NCBI GenBank assembly: GCA_049999805.1
Contig: JBNGIO010006223.1
Coordinates: forward strand, 128,425-159,742
Reading direction: 5' to 3'
Length of the DNA: 31,318 bases
Source: Folioceros fuciformis
Taxonomy: Eukaryota > Anthocerotophyta > Anthocerotopsida > Anthocerotales
The notes below the pieces were generated by a model. That model was not told where the DNA came from. It worked only from the letters and a program-made list of their open reading frames with translations, and searched no databases. Position numbers and translations under genes: made by a program. Below, piece after piece: positions 9,818 through 20,788 of this stretch; position 1 is the stretch's first letter; each line of letters starts with the position of its first letter.

Positions 9818-11784
9818 TTAGCTCCTACCACTTGTACAGTATTCATAAGCAAACCATAAGACAGCACCAAGGCTGGTCTCCACTACCAAATTCTTGAAGA
9901 ATTGCGCAACCTTCTCATTACCATCTTTCGTTGCTCGCACACCTACGAGATCCTGAAATCGGAGTTGATCTTGGTTGCATTTCAATGCATATACAACACC
10001 TCGCAGGTGACCCCGCCCCATCACACCAACGACTTTCGAGCATCCATTGACAGCCTTGCTTCGCTTCAATGACCACGCCAGATACTGCCGACAACACAAA
10101 CCATGAGCAACCAGTCTACTATCATCTCTCTTGTGCACTATCACAACTAAGGCAAAAGCACGGAGACAGTACCACATCCCGCTCGTACACCAGTGGTGGC
10201 AACAAGGAAGGGAACTGCTGACTCATGGCCGTAAACATTGCAGAAACTGCGTCATCAGACTTCAAAGCCTAACGAGAACAAAAGGAGTTCAAAAGTATTA
10301 GCTCGAATGTTCATAAGTTGTTGACATCGCAAGAAGAATACGACAATCGTATCCAGCACCTTGATAGCCTCTTCTAAAACCTCAAATTTCGAAACGAAGA
10401 TCCCCCGAGTAAGCGTGGTTGCCAACCTCAGCCGCTCAACCCATGAAACTGCTCTCCATGCCCTTTGAAGCTAAGGTGAAGCATTCAACAGGCTATGCAA
10501 CATTGAATATCAGTGAAATCGAGCGTTGGAAGAGTTAACTTCACATTCTAAATACTTAAGGGGCGAGTTCTGGTTGTTACAGTAATCTCGATGGGCCTGT
10601 CACCGAGCACAATCTGGGCGCCGATGTCCTCTGCAGCCTTGCGAGCTGCACGAAACTGAACAAAACGGGTAGTAGGTGTCAGGATGTTCCTGGCATCGGA
10701 GTCTTCACGACAAAGGGCTTCGGGAAAATAAGACAATAAAGCCTGACAGGAGCTTTGCCCTTCTTCTCCCTACTTCCTCTCGCTCTCCTTCAGTTCCCTC
10801 TTCATTCCCTCTCCGACAAGGAGTTGACAGCAGGAAATCAGTGAGCTGGGATCCATGTTACCTCGGCCCCAGTAGCTATACCAGCAGAATCCGATATTTT
10901 CTTAGAAGCGGCTCCCAACAGCAACCTGAGAGCCATGGCTGACCTACCTCCTGCAGAATGAGATAAAAATTGAAGGTAAGACCTCAAAATTGAAGCGCCC
11001 TGACTACGTAAGAGTAGGAAAGTGCAGCACTGAGCACAATCTTCCATAAGATGTGACATGAGGTGTGCACCCAGCTGCAGACTCCTTGCCATCGCTGAGC
11101 CAAAGCTTTCTCCACCCAGTCCCAAAAGATTGGAAGGTTTCTGCGTGGATGCACCCTGCACGGTGCTTGCAACCTCGTCCTCGTACATGATACCTGCCCT
11201 GCAGATGGGCAAGGACTAGTGAACCTGAATCGAGCTTTGAAGCATCACCCACGAACTTGAGCACTTGCTTGCCTGCTTCTGCATAGCTCGACAACAACAT
11301 TTTCGGGGCGTACGGCTTGCAAAACTCGATAGACGTCCTGGGCGGAAAGGTTGGACATGTGGGCGGTGCCAACCACAAAAACCACCTCCGGCTCTCTGTA
11401 CCCATCCTGTCTACGCTCAACATAGTCTGGCGACCTCTTCACGGCAATCAGCGTGCCCTCCTCCACCAGGTCCATGAGCTGCGGGTAGCATTCCTGCACC
11501 AAGACCCGAGTTTCCAGCTCCACCTCATCCCGGAACCTGAAGTCCGCGGGCGGAGGCTCCACCTGCACCGCCACTTTCTCAGAATTGCAGCGTGTAGAGA
11601 AGCTGAAGGCTGCCCTGCCGGGAAGCAGCGTGGGACACCAGACTCCTCCTCCCCGAAATCCACCACCACGCCGTAGGGTAGTCGAGGAAGGCAGAAGTGC
11701 CATTCCTGCCATCTTCGCAAGGATCGGAGGCTTGTGCTGGAGCAGACAGCAGCTTTCAAATCTCAACTGCGTGTGCCGCACCAT
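9818..11784 (-). CDS. TraB-family protein (mitochondrial / ER-contact type)
   Basis: Seven exons: 11784-11273, 11198-11071, 10950-10862, 10655-10581, 10470-10360, 10268-10173, 10084-9818. They join in frame to 425 residues plus stop. Intron 1 uses a GC donor (AG|GCAAGC), forced by the conserved join ELCRS-R-AGIMY. Residues 1-66 are basic and acid-poor, like a mitochondrial presequence; ATG at 11784 or at 11712 (MAGMALLPS) are both possible starts. The TraB fold shows its hallmark pair GTAH (139-142) and GRGH (360-363), plus VVVELCRSR (163-171), ALRLLLGAASKKIS, GAQIVLGDRPIEIT, LQRAWRAVSW and YLAWSLKRSKAVNG. The C-terminus (FKNLVVETSLGAVLWFAYEY) could be a short membrane anchor. Arabidopsis homologues are reported at ER-mitochondria contact sites with a role in mitophagy; the enzymatic role of the GxxH motifs is unproven there. 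Confidence 0.92.
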
Positions 11785-12562
11785 CTTCCCTGCTGTTCGA
11801 AATGGTTACTTGGCCAAGTTCACTCCATTCATTAAGGCCCGCCGATGAGATGAACCACAGGCAGAGTTTCTAACATGCAGCCGCAAAGGAGATACGTTTT
11901 GTGTGTCAAGCAATTGAGAGTTGCAAGTGTTGGGGTAATGGACTGGCAGGACCATGAGGCACCTGAATCTTCCCCATTTGGGTTCCCCTATCACAGTCAC
12001 GGCAACAAGAGAAGTTACATGAACTAAGCATGGAGGTGAAGCTTTTTGCAAATGCTGCCTCCGCTTCCGAAGTCATTCGGAAGCTACATACAACAATGCC
12101 CTTTCAGAGGCTCTCATCGAGCCCCAGTTTAGTCAAGGTGAAACACTTGAAGGGTGCCGTTGTTACCTCTAGTCCCAACACTGTCGTGGAGTTTTTTACA
12201 CACCGAATTTGTAAAGCCTCCATTTAGGAATTAGCAATAGGTACACACGTACTGGACGAGCATAGACGGCAACAGTCTGGATTCTTTCGCAGGCAGGTAG
12301 TAGAAATTGGCAACAGATGATTACGTGTACGTACATGGAAACGAATTAGAAGCAAGGAACGAGCTTTGGATCACACGGGCCGGATGCCAAGCTGGTCATC
12401 GCTCTGGCCGCTGCCGGAGGTGAAAGGGTGTGGTGCGTGAAAGATCAGTAGCACCGTTCCCCTACAGACGTCAATTTCAGTGAGTTAGGAGCACCCAAAT
12501 GCAGTGGCAGGACGATTTTAGGGCCTTAAACCCTACCTGAGGTTTTGCGAGGACCAGGAGAG
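11785..12562. promoter_or_regulatory. Divergent intergenic region between TraB and BOP1 genes
   Basis: 778 bases between the two divergent start codons, holding both 5' UTRs and promoters. No conserved coding segment is visible. A TTAAACCCTA element close to the telo-box (AAACCCTA) lies at 12525-12534, about 30 bases before the BOP1 start. By established plant knowledge, telo-boxes are frequent in promoters of ribosome-biogenesis genes, so this placement is fitting, but one short motif is weak evidence. Confidence 0.5.
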
Positions 12563-15500
12563 ATGGCAAAGCATAGGCGAAGTGAGGATGCCTTGCCTGT
12601 GAACAACCTCAACGACGAGGCCTCGGAGGATTCCGATTATGAGTCCAGCAGCGACGACTCGAGGGAGGACGACGAGAACGGCCTCGTTAGCTCGGACAGC
12701 GATGAGAGGGAGTCGGAAAATGACGAGGGTGCAAGCGCTTCCGACGATGATGAGGGTGCAATCGAGTCAGAGGCCGATGAGGAAGAAGAGGAACAAGGAG
12801 ACGTTCAGGAAATCGCGGAGGCTATTTCTGACTACATGAATGGGGACACTTACGTTGAGGATGATGACGACGGCCGGAGCGATGATGGAGAACGGTCGCT
12901 GGCAGCAGCACCGGAAAGTGACTCATCGGAGGATGAGGTGGGAACGTCTCTTTGCACAGTCATCTGCTGGGAAACACGCACTGGGAGATTGATGTTGTCT
13001 GGCTGTGGAACAGATGCCTTCTCGAAATACTGTTGGCGATGTGCCGCTGGAGTGGTACAAGGATGAGCCTCACATTGGCTACGATCTCAGTGGGAGAAAG
13101 ATAACGAAAAAGGAGAGGAGAGATCAGTTGGACTCATTCCTCGCGCAAGCTGACAATGCCAAAGACTGGTAAGACGAGGAATTCTGAGAGCCTATGCGAG
13201 TATTTGTGGTCTCAATGTATCTGATGGCTAGTAACCGGCGTGGCACTAGCTCTCTAGTTGCGTGTCTCGAATGCACCCAGTCGGTTGCTTTTCTTCAAGG
13301 GAGAACACTTCTAACAAATGGCGGGTGCATTGTTCAGGCGGACAGTCTACGATGAATATAACGATGAAAACGTTATCTTGACGAAAGAAGAAATTGATAT
13401 GATCAGACGACTCCGCGCAGGCAAAATACCACATGCTCATGTGGATCCATATGAGGTGATGCATACTTTCTCGAAGCACAATTTATCTTGTTGACACGAA
13501 GTTTAGCAGACCATGGTGGGTGCTACTGGTCAGCTGCCGCATAATTGTACTGATGCGGGGATTTGGCCCCGTATACAGCCCTATGTGGATTGGTTTGACT
13601 GGGCAGACAAAGGACATCCATTATCAAGTGCTCCAGAACCGAAGCGTCGGTTCATTCCATCTAAGTGGGAAGCTAAGAAGGTACAGCAGGACACCCCTTA
13701 ACATCTCTGGCTGTGGAGGGCCTGATTTATCAAGCAGTGTAGATCTGGGAGAGAATGTGTTCCATTCTCAAACTCAAATGTCCTGCAGGTCGTTAAATTG
13801 GTCAGAGCTTTGCGGAAAGGGTGGATTAAGCTTGACAAACCGAAAGAGAAACCCAAGTACTATTTAATGTGGGGTGATGATATGAAAACCACGAGTAAAA
13901 TGGCAAATGGTCTTGCCCACATTCCAGCTCCAAAGCCCAAGCTTCCTGGTGAGCATGGCACAGTCCTGTGGACGTTCTGTTGTCTGCCAGCCTACCATTT
14001 AGCAGCTCCTAGTCATACTGAACACCATATTTTTCCTCACTACTCACAGGGCATGAAGAGTCTTTTCGTCCGCCAGTAGAATACATACCAACTCAAGAGG
14101 AGATCAATTCCTATGCACTTATGTATGAGGAAGACCGGCCAAAGTTTATTCCCAAGCAGTGAGTGCTCTGTTCTCACCTGCTGAACATCAGTGCTAGATT
14201 CACGAGTTTGATGAGCTAACTTGCCTTGTTAACTCTGCAGTTACGACTCCCTGAGGCAAGTGCCTGCCTATTCGGAATTTATCAAGGAAAGATTCGAGCG
14301 ATGTTTGGACCTCTATCTTTGTCCCAGATCTAAGAAGAACAGGGTTAGTTATCACACCATGCGTATTTCGTACGGTACATTTCTCATTTCTCCTCTTCCA
14401 AACTTCAATTTTTCCAGCTAGCTTATGTGTCACTGTTGGCAGATCAACATTGACCCTGAGTCACTCATTCCAAAGCTTCCTAAAGCTAAAGATCTGCAAC
14501 CTTTTCCGACGACCTGCTATCTTGAATATCGTGGCCATAGTGGTGCTGTAGTTTCCATCACGACTGATCCTTCGGGGGAATGGCTAGCATCAGGTACGGT
14601 TAGTAGCGTCTTTTTCCCCCTTGAAGTTGCTCGTGATGTGGATTTGTGCCTCCTGTCTGTAAGAGCTCAACATGAAGTTTGATGTATTGATTTGTTCTGT
14701 TCTTTCTTAACTGGTTGGTGTGAATTGGCAAATGATGACAACAATAACATGATGGGATTTTTGGTGCTAAACCAGCACGCTCCCTGTGAACGTTTAAAAG
14801 TAGTCTGATGCTTTTTCCACATGGATTTTCAATTTTGTTGCGCGTCTGCATTTTCTTTACTGCGCTCTCGTTCACAATTCACCTGTACTGGTCAGGCTCG
14901 AAGGATGGAACTGTTCGAATATGGGAAGTACAGAGTGGCCGTTGTCAGAGAACATGGACAATGGGCGGTCATGTTCAACATGTTGCGTGGAATCCCAACC
15001 CTCAGCTGTCCATTCTTGCTATTGTGGTGTAAGTTTAGGCATTTCTATTGAGGGTGCAAAGGAGGTAGAAGACTGTAACTTAAACAATCAGCTATCTGTG
15101 TTCAGGAATATGGAGGTTCATTTGGTAGATACAGGACTGGGTGAAGAGGAGGCACAGTCTGCAGTTGATGCCCATCTTAAATGGAAGCCACGAACTTCCG
15201 GGCCAGGTTTGAAATGTCTTGAGATTTTCACAGTGTGTGGATTCTTCAGTCTGCTGTGGCCCTAAAGTACAGTTGTGGTGCTGCTTTGCAGATGATGCAG
15301 TTCTTGCAGCTTGGTCACAAGATGAGAAGCATCAAGGTTTGGTTTTGACCCATCAAAAGGTAATAGACTCTGCGACCTGTGATTGAGCGCTGATAAGGGT
15401 GTCCTGGTCCTCTGGTAAGCACTCACATTAGTCCGTTGGACTTGCAGATTGTGTCCTTCGTTTCTTGGCATCGCAACGGTGACTATTTCTCGACAGTTGC

Positions 15501-16465
15501 CCCAGATGATATCCTTCAGCTGTGTTGAATTTAGCTGCTGCGTTGATGTATGTTTGCCTGCACTGTTTTAGTTGTAACCCCTTAACTTGAACCAGCACGT
15601 AATACCCGGGCTGTGCTCATACATCAGCTATCTAAACAGAGCACTCACAATCCAATCAGGAAGCATAAAGGGCAAGTTGTTCGGGTTCTTTTCCATCCTT
15701 CTCGACCGTTACTATTTATAGCAACCAAAATGCGGGTATCCGTCTACAATCTTAAGACGCTCCAGCTTACTAAGAAGCTTATTACTGGAGTTCAAGAGAT
15801 ATCTTCAATGGATGTCCACCCGGGTGGTAAGAGACGAAAATGTGGAATTTTTGCGTGGATGCCAATTTTGATCTGGGGGAAAACATTTTAACACCCATCT
15901 CTGCAGGCGACAATCTGCTGCTGGGGAGCAAGGAGGCCAGGTTGCTCTGGTTTGATATGGATCTGTCAACTAAGCCCTACAAAACGCTCAAGTATGACCC
16001 TGTTGTGCGGCGGTGTCGGACTGTTCTGAAGCTAATTTGCGCATCAATGATGGTGACCGAGGGGAACTGTATCTTTGCAGGAATCATGAGGAAGATATCA
16101 GAGAGGTGGCCTACCATAAGGTCTATCCGCTATTTGCTTCCTGCTCAGACGATGGAACAGCTCATGTCTTTCATGGAATGGTGTACTCTGATCTGCTGCA
16201 AAACCCCTTGATAGTGCCACTGAAGATTTTGCACAGTCATGAAACTGGGAGCGCGAAAGGTACGTTGTTTCTGTTTCTCCCAGGGAGCATTTGCCGTTCT
16301 CTTGACAATGCTCCAGGGGTTGCGACCTCTGGGTTGCTATCTCGTTCATGAAACTGAGCCACGTTGCTGTTGCGTGCAGGCGCCATGGACTGCCATTTTC
16401 ACCCAAAGCAACCCTGGTTGTTCACAGCTGGGGCCGACTCCACGGTTAAACTCTTTTGTAATTGA
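12563..16465 (+). CDS. BOP1: BOP1/Erb1 60S ribosome biogenesis WD40 protein
   Basis: Sixteen exons: 12563-12937, 13014-13168, 13338-13455, 13579-13680, 13789-13948, 14050-14158, 14241-14343, 14443-14593, 14896-15028, 15106-15206, 15292-15359, 15448-15508, 15599-15826, 15907-15991, 16081-16259, 16380-16465. They total 2214 bases, 737 residues, in frame throughout. Fifteen introns include one AT-AC intron (15509-15598); the rest are GT-AG. Residues 1-125 are a very acidic Asp/Glu/Ser region typical of nucleolar proteins. The BOP1NT domain runs from about 130 to 395 ([42 protein letters not shown]-like [21 protein letters not shown]). A WD40 propeller follows from YRGHSG (403-408) to the C-terminus, with [10 protein letters not shown] and [10 protein letters not shown] as first and last blades. 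In the family it works with Pescadillo and WDR12 (PeBoW complex) in 27S/ITS2 pre-rRNA processing. Length equals animal and plant homologues (about 740-750). Confidence 0.96.
15509..15598 (+). other. U12-type (minor spliceosome) AT-AC intron in BOP1
   Basis: 90 bases. The 5' splice site is ATATCCTT, an exact match to the U12 consensus; CCCTTAAC at about 15579-15586 matches the U12 branch site (TTCCTTAAC), with the branch A 13-14 bases from the 3' end; the intron ends CAGCAC. No GT donor is available that keeps the frame here. Splicing joins ...TVAPD to [13 protein letters not shown], the conserved order in BOP1/Erb1 proteins. Confidence 0.93.
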
Positions 16466-17606
16466 AGTTTCGAATTCTTGAGAATGCAACGCATTGTACG
16501 TGTTGCCGGCATTAGTTTGCTTTCTAGGTTGAGAGCTGTATTTTAAGTTTGAAGTGATTACCTTTTCCAAATGGTGACCAGTGTGGCAGCATATTTGCTT
16601 GTATCTTGTCTCCATGGATAAAGGTTGCTGTTGAAAGCGACAAGTTCTAGGCCCGCCGCCGAGATTTTGTTTCCCGCTGGCAAGATGATACATACATGCT
16701 GATAGGTTTTTAGGTTACAGTGACTTAATACCGGTGCTAGGCGATCAGTATGACAGTACATAGCATAACCTGTGACAGGAGACCAATGAGGCGCATGAAC
16801 TCGGGGAGCATGTGGTGCTTTGATGTCCTGAGTCACAGTCGTCAGCCGAGTAAAACGAGAGCACCAATGTGAGAGTGACACACTATCAATGTCTGTTCGC
16901 AGCACACATCTGTATGACAGACGCCGTTCAGGTAACGAAGAAAATGGCAGAAGTAGTTACATTAATGACGGGAACAATTACCAGACATCAAGTAATCAGT
17001 TTGAAGAGCGCGAAGAGTTTGAAATTAGACAATACAGCCCCTGGAGCTGCGGTCTGAGGCCCCTGAGGCGAAAGGGCCATGAGTGACAACAGGGATCCTG
17101 CCGACAGAAGCTCGACAATAATCCAGAGCAAGTTTTGCTCATAGGAAAAAGACCAGAGGGATGCATCCATCCTAGACACTTTAAGACAGTACAATCGAGG
17201 TGACTGCAAAGTGTTGCTGGTCGAGCCAACACAATAGAAGCTTAAGCAGGCCACAGACTGGCAGCGGGCGGGCATTCCAGGTCATGGTGGCACCTATTGT
17301 TAAAAGCAAACAGACAAAACTCTAAGACCTCCTCTTCCTTCTAACTGTTACAGCTGGACAACACCAAAACGTGTACGTGACTCGAGCTTGCTGCATCCAC
17401 AAATAGACGGTACTATACAGTAGCAACAGGTGCCGTCCGCACAGGCCCGTTGGTCTGTACTTGCCAGATCAGAAGCACAAACACCCTGAACCCTGGAATT
17501 AGGAATGATACCTAGTCGTAATGAAACCCTTCTCCCAGACGAAGCTCCCCTACCTAACAACTCTACTACAACAGGGTCAATGTTGAGCTCTCCCAGCACG
17601 AAGCGA
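16466..17606. other. Convergent intergenic region, BOP1 and cyclin 3' ends
   Basis: About 1.1 kb between two convergent stop codons. It must hold both 3' UTRs. I see no conserved coding sequence, RNA gene or notable repeat. Confidence 0.5.
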
Positions 17607-18641
17607 CTAGCGACCATTATCTGGGAGGTCACAAAGTACAATGGACGCAAGGGATGCACGCTCAAGCCCCATTGGCTGGGCAGCCAGGACAGCTGCAAGA
17701 CGCTTCTTCTGTGCAGCCGCAGCGTCCGGACTGCTCGACCTCGATCTGCCTGCAGGCATCCCAAAAGTTGGCAGCGTTCTGTCCACCCGACTACCAGTGC
17801 TCATAACCTCTTTCTCCAGGTGCGTGCAATAGCCCTCAAAAATGTTCATGGTCACTTGCAGTCGGAAATCTAGGCGAAACAGAAACTCCAGCTCCAGTCG
17901 GTTCAGCTCTGTCGTACTTACTCCTCCAACCCTCGCAAAAAAGGCGTTATTGAAGTGCCTGCAACCAGGGCCGCGGTGTAGAAGTATGAGCACACTACAC
18001 CCGATGTCCTTTGCAAAAAATGGTGCAACACAAAGAAGAGACCCCGGGGTGATGATTGGGCGCCAAACCTCCACAGTGTGCAAGAGTCAATGACGCGAGA
18101 GCGCAAGAGCGAGACTATGCAGAGCGCAAGAGCAGAGGAAAGCACGAAAGTCAGGAGAGTGAAAAGAAGAAACGTACACATCATCTAGGATTTTAGTAGC
18201 AACCATAACGCTGGTGACGAGAAGGCGATGCACGTTGAGGGAAGTGATGGGCAATTCCGGCTGCCTGTGTATGAGGCGGTCAATGTAGACATAGCCCACG
18301 ACGAAGCAGGAGGGGCTACAGTTGGTGTACTTGAAGATGCGCTCCAAATACTTGGCTATGCTGATGCTCGGAGCTCGCAAGCCGTGAAAGATAGTGAGCT
18401 TCCGTGAGACGTAGGGGCCCGGGCTCCCGCTTGCAGAGTACTTCTCATTCCTGGCCACCAGTCTCTCCAAGACCGAGGACAAGACCGACAAAACCTTGGG
18501 GATCTCTCGGTCATTCGCTTCCGAGGGGACATCGTTGCCCTCGGAATGGGCATCGTCGTCCACATCGTGGTCCGAAGAGCTCAGTCCGTTGGGGGCTTGC
18601 ACCTTCCCCATACCCTTTGCATCACTGTAGCTGGATTGCAT
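17607..18641 (-). CDS. CYCP: P/U-type cyclin (PHO80-like)
   Basis: Two exons, 18641-18178 and 17958-17607, joined by a GT-AG intron (donor GTACGT) to 271 residues. The acidic N-terminus (1-45) is followed by the cyclin fold (about 48-205): IPKVLSVLSSVLERLVARN, FHGLRAPSISIAKYLERI, FVVGYVYIDRL, NVHRLLVTSVMVATKILDD, then after the splice V-HFNNAFFARVGGVSTTEL and LELEFLFRLDFRLQV. The intron sits within the LDDV-HFNNAF motif. The basic C-terminal tail (about 210-271) has RSRSSSPDAAAAQKK. This family (plant CYCP/CYCU) is related to yeast PHO80 and is known to bind A-type CDKs; roles link nutrient status and cell cycle. Its short size, lack of a destruction box and single cyclin fold fit the P/U class. 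Confidence 0.94.
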
Positions 18642-18727
18642 GAATGAGGCCCGTTGTGAGCAGGCATGCAGGTTGGGGGCCGAGGAGGCCTGCTCACTGG
18701 AAGGCCATAAGCAGCCTCCTAAACAGA

Positions 18728-18803
18728 GTCTCCCTCCCTCCCTCCCTCCCTCCCCTTTCCTTCTTGGTCGGGCAGCAGCGGCAGCAGCAGCAGCAGCAGC
18801 CCT
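18728..18803. repeat. Microsatellites (TCCC)n and (GCA)n
   Basis: A run of TCCC units at about 18728-18756 and a GCA/GCAGCG run at about 18775-18801, 90-160 bases upstream of the cyclin start. On the cyclin's sense strand these are GGGA and TGC repeats, so if transcribed they fall in its 5' leader. Confidence 0.85.
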
Positions 18804-19420
18804 AAGCCGAGGGAGCCAAGTGAGAGGCGAGCTGCCACCTCTATCCCCGCCCCAGCACGCAGATCAGGCCAGTAGAGAAGCAAGCCCCGGCGGTGAAGGC
18901 AGATAAAAACGCGATGCCGCAGCGCCGCTACACATGCCTGGAATTCGCCGTCATCCCCGAGGCGCGGCGGAATCTGAAGCCGTCCGGTGGTGCCGCTCCT
19001 GCCACAACCGGGACGACACCCCGCGAGGTCAGCAGGAACGATGACGCATTCCACCTGCCCCGGAAGGCGGGCGGGCAGAAGGTGGCACTGGTTCCCGCTG
19101 CCACCGATCACGATTCATTCCTGAGCAGCGCTGCCGGGCCGGTGTCGGCGAGTGCGAGTGCGAGTGCAAGAGAGGGCGTAGGTGGTGGGCGCTGCGCCGG
19201 GCAGGGGGGAGGAACAGGAGGAGCAAGCATTCGCGGTGGAACCGAGGGCAGGGAGCACTGCGTCATACGCGGGCGAAGCGGAAGGGGCAGGGCGACGCTA
19301 GGTGCCACAGCTGCACAGCAGCCACCGCAACTGGCCAGAAGACTGTGCGCTGGGGGAGGGCAGGCGGGGTGGAAGGGAGGTCCCGGGAGCAGAGCGACGA
19401 GAAGGGGGGCTGGCGGGGAC

Positions 19421-19473
19421 GGGGAGAGGGGAGAGAGCGAGAGAGAGAGGAAGGTAGAGAGAGATGGAAGTGG
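19421..19473. repeat. GA-rich (GAGA) tract
   Basis: About 50 bases of nearly pure purine, mostly GA and GGGGA units, reading as a CT tract in the cyclin's direction. GAGA/CT tracts are frequent plant promoter elements bound by BBR/BPC proteins; a role here is only inferred. Confidence 0.7.
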
Positions 19474-19802
19474 ACGCTCTGGTGACTGGTAGTAGCACGC
19501 CATTGTGGGATAAAATGGGTTTGGTTTACTCAGCTTTGATTTGTGGATGCCATGCAAGAGCCGGTCGAAATTGCAGAAACACTGGAATCTTTTAAAAGCC
19601 AAACTGAGAGCCAAAGAAGGAAATGAGGAGGATGCCTCAGGTGTTAGGTTTTGTGGAGGGGAAGAACATAGCAGAGGAGAACAGAGCAGAGCAGAGCTGG
19701 GACGCAACCAAAACAGCATATAGATGTACAGTGCATGCTATACCTAGGTTAAACCTAGAGCACATGAGCAGACGTCCATCCGGCATGCGCTTACGTCGAG
19801 GG

Positions 19803-19966
19803 CCGGGTCGGGTTGGGTTGGGTCGGGTCGGGTCNNNNNNNNNNNNNNNNNNNNNNNNNNNNNNNNNNNNNNNNNNNNNNNNNNNNNNNNNNNNNNNNNN
19901 NNNNNNNNNNNNNNNNNNNNNNNNNNNNNNNNNNTCGGGTCAGGTCAGGTCAGGTCAGGTCAGGTC
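19803..19966. repeat. GGGTY/AGGTC pentanucleotide satellite with 100-N gap
   Basis: The left flank is GGGTC/GGGTT units (about 19803-19834), then N at 19835-19934 (exactly 100, a placeholder of unknown true length), then GGGTC followed by five AGGTC units (19935-19966). The same 5-bp period on both sides says the gap lies inside one satellite array that the assembler could not resolve. Confidence 0.95.
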
Positions 19967-20207
19967 CGTTCGGTTGGGCTGTGAGCTGGGCTTGGGTTGG
20001 CTGGGATCGGCATTCGGCAGGACATGGCAGGGCAGGGCCCGGGCCTGAGCCTGAGAGCCGGCAAAGTCCAATCATTCGTGCACATAGCGCCTGCTACGAC
20101 CACTAAAGATAAATCCGTTTGGCTTCATGGAGAGAAATGGCAGATGCACATGCTGGCACATGTGACCTACATACTGTATGGAGAGGATGAGATATCCGGT
20201 GGCGTAA

Positions 20208-20257
20208 GCATGGCATGAGATGGCATCGCATGGCATGGCGGCGCATGGCGTATCGCC
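20208..20257. repeat. GGCAT-rich imperfect repeat
   Basis: Repeated GCATGGCAT/GGCATCGCATGGCAT units, an imperfect 5-bp-period array, on the same strand as the other pentamer repeats nearby. Confidence 0.65.
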
Positions 20258-20420
20258 GCCCACGTCGATGCCTCCACAATTTCCGCCTTTTCTCACTCCG
20301 CTCCTGCGCTGCGCTCAACTCCTTTCCATACCACACTGTACGTACGTATGTATGGTATGCTGTGGTACATATGTATGTATGTGGATAAGAGCAGCTGGTG
20401 CCTGGTACACGAGTTGGGCT

Positions 20421-20446
20421 GGCCTGGCCTGGCCTGGCCTGGCCTG
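20421..20446. repeat. (GGCCT)5 pentanucleotide microsatellite
   Basis: Five consecutive perfect GGCCT units, preceded by a related GGGCT unit. Part of the pentamer-rich spacer. Confidence 0.9.
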
Positions 20447-20601
20447 CACACACAAGGAAGAAAATGGTAGACACGTATGAGACGGGAGGTGGGATGCGTG
20501 TACTGTACGTCCTGCGTACACAGGGAGGTACTTAAACCACACTGGTCACATCCGGCTCCCCGCGCTGAGCTGCCCTGTCCTGCCCTTACCTGACCTGCTC
20601 T

Positions 20602-20632
20602 TGTTATTATTATTATTCTTATTCTTTATCAT
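20602..20632. repeat. (ATT)n / (TTATTC) microsatellite
   Basis: A short ATT array followed by two ATTCTT-like units. No further function is visible. Confidence 0.75.
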
Positions 20633-20788
20633 GCACAGGTACATCGTATTGTATTATGTACATGATACACAGACACCAAAGACGGTACACGGACAACAAG
20701 GGACAGGGCGCCCAGGAGAAGTCCTGCCCAGCCCAGCCCAGCATTCTCTTCCAGAAGTCAGTCTCAGAGGGACGGAGGCGGGTCGAGG

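Larger units (their letters stand above)
18642..19802. other. Cyclin 5' region, GC-rich and low complexity; no supported gene
   Basis: The region upstream of the cyclin start. It carries long stop-poor frames on both strands (for example plus strand from ATG 18914 to 19492, starting MPQRRYTCLEF), but these are GC-rich, full of simple Ala/Gly/Ser/Arg runs and lack any motif I recognise. Long CT-rich leaders are common for regulated plant genes, so 5' UTR/promoter is the simpler reading. A small unrecognised gene is not excluded. Confidence 0.4.

Noticed and set aside
12545-12562. Extended BOP1 start at 12545
   Set aside because: It begins with TTG. The first ATG, at 12563, has a suitable context and gives the expected length.
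14594-14895. Additional coding in the longest BOP1 intron
   Set aside because: Short frames there lack motifs, and the flanking exons already join a conserved WD40 strand ([15 protein letters not shown]).
18914-19492. 193-codon plus-strand frame upstream of the cyclin
   Set aside because: GC-rich with simple Ala/Gly/Ser/Arg runs, no domain, and it overlaps an equally open minus frame; more likely cyclin promoter/5' leader.
19803-19966. GGGTT/GGGTC array as an interstitial telomere
   Set aside because: The plant telomere unit is TTTAGGG (7 bp); this array has a 5-bp period and no A-containing telomeric unit on the left flank.
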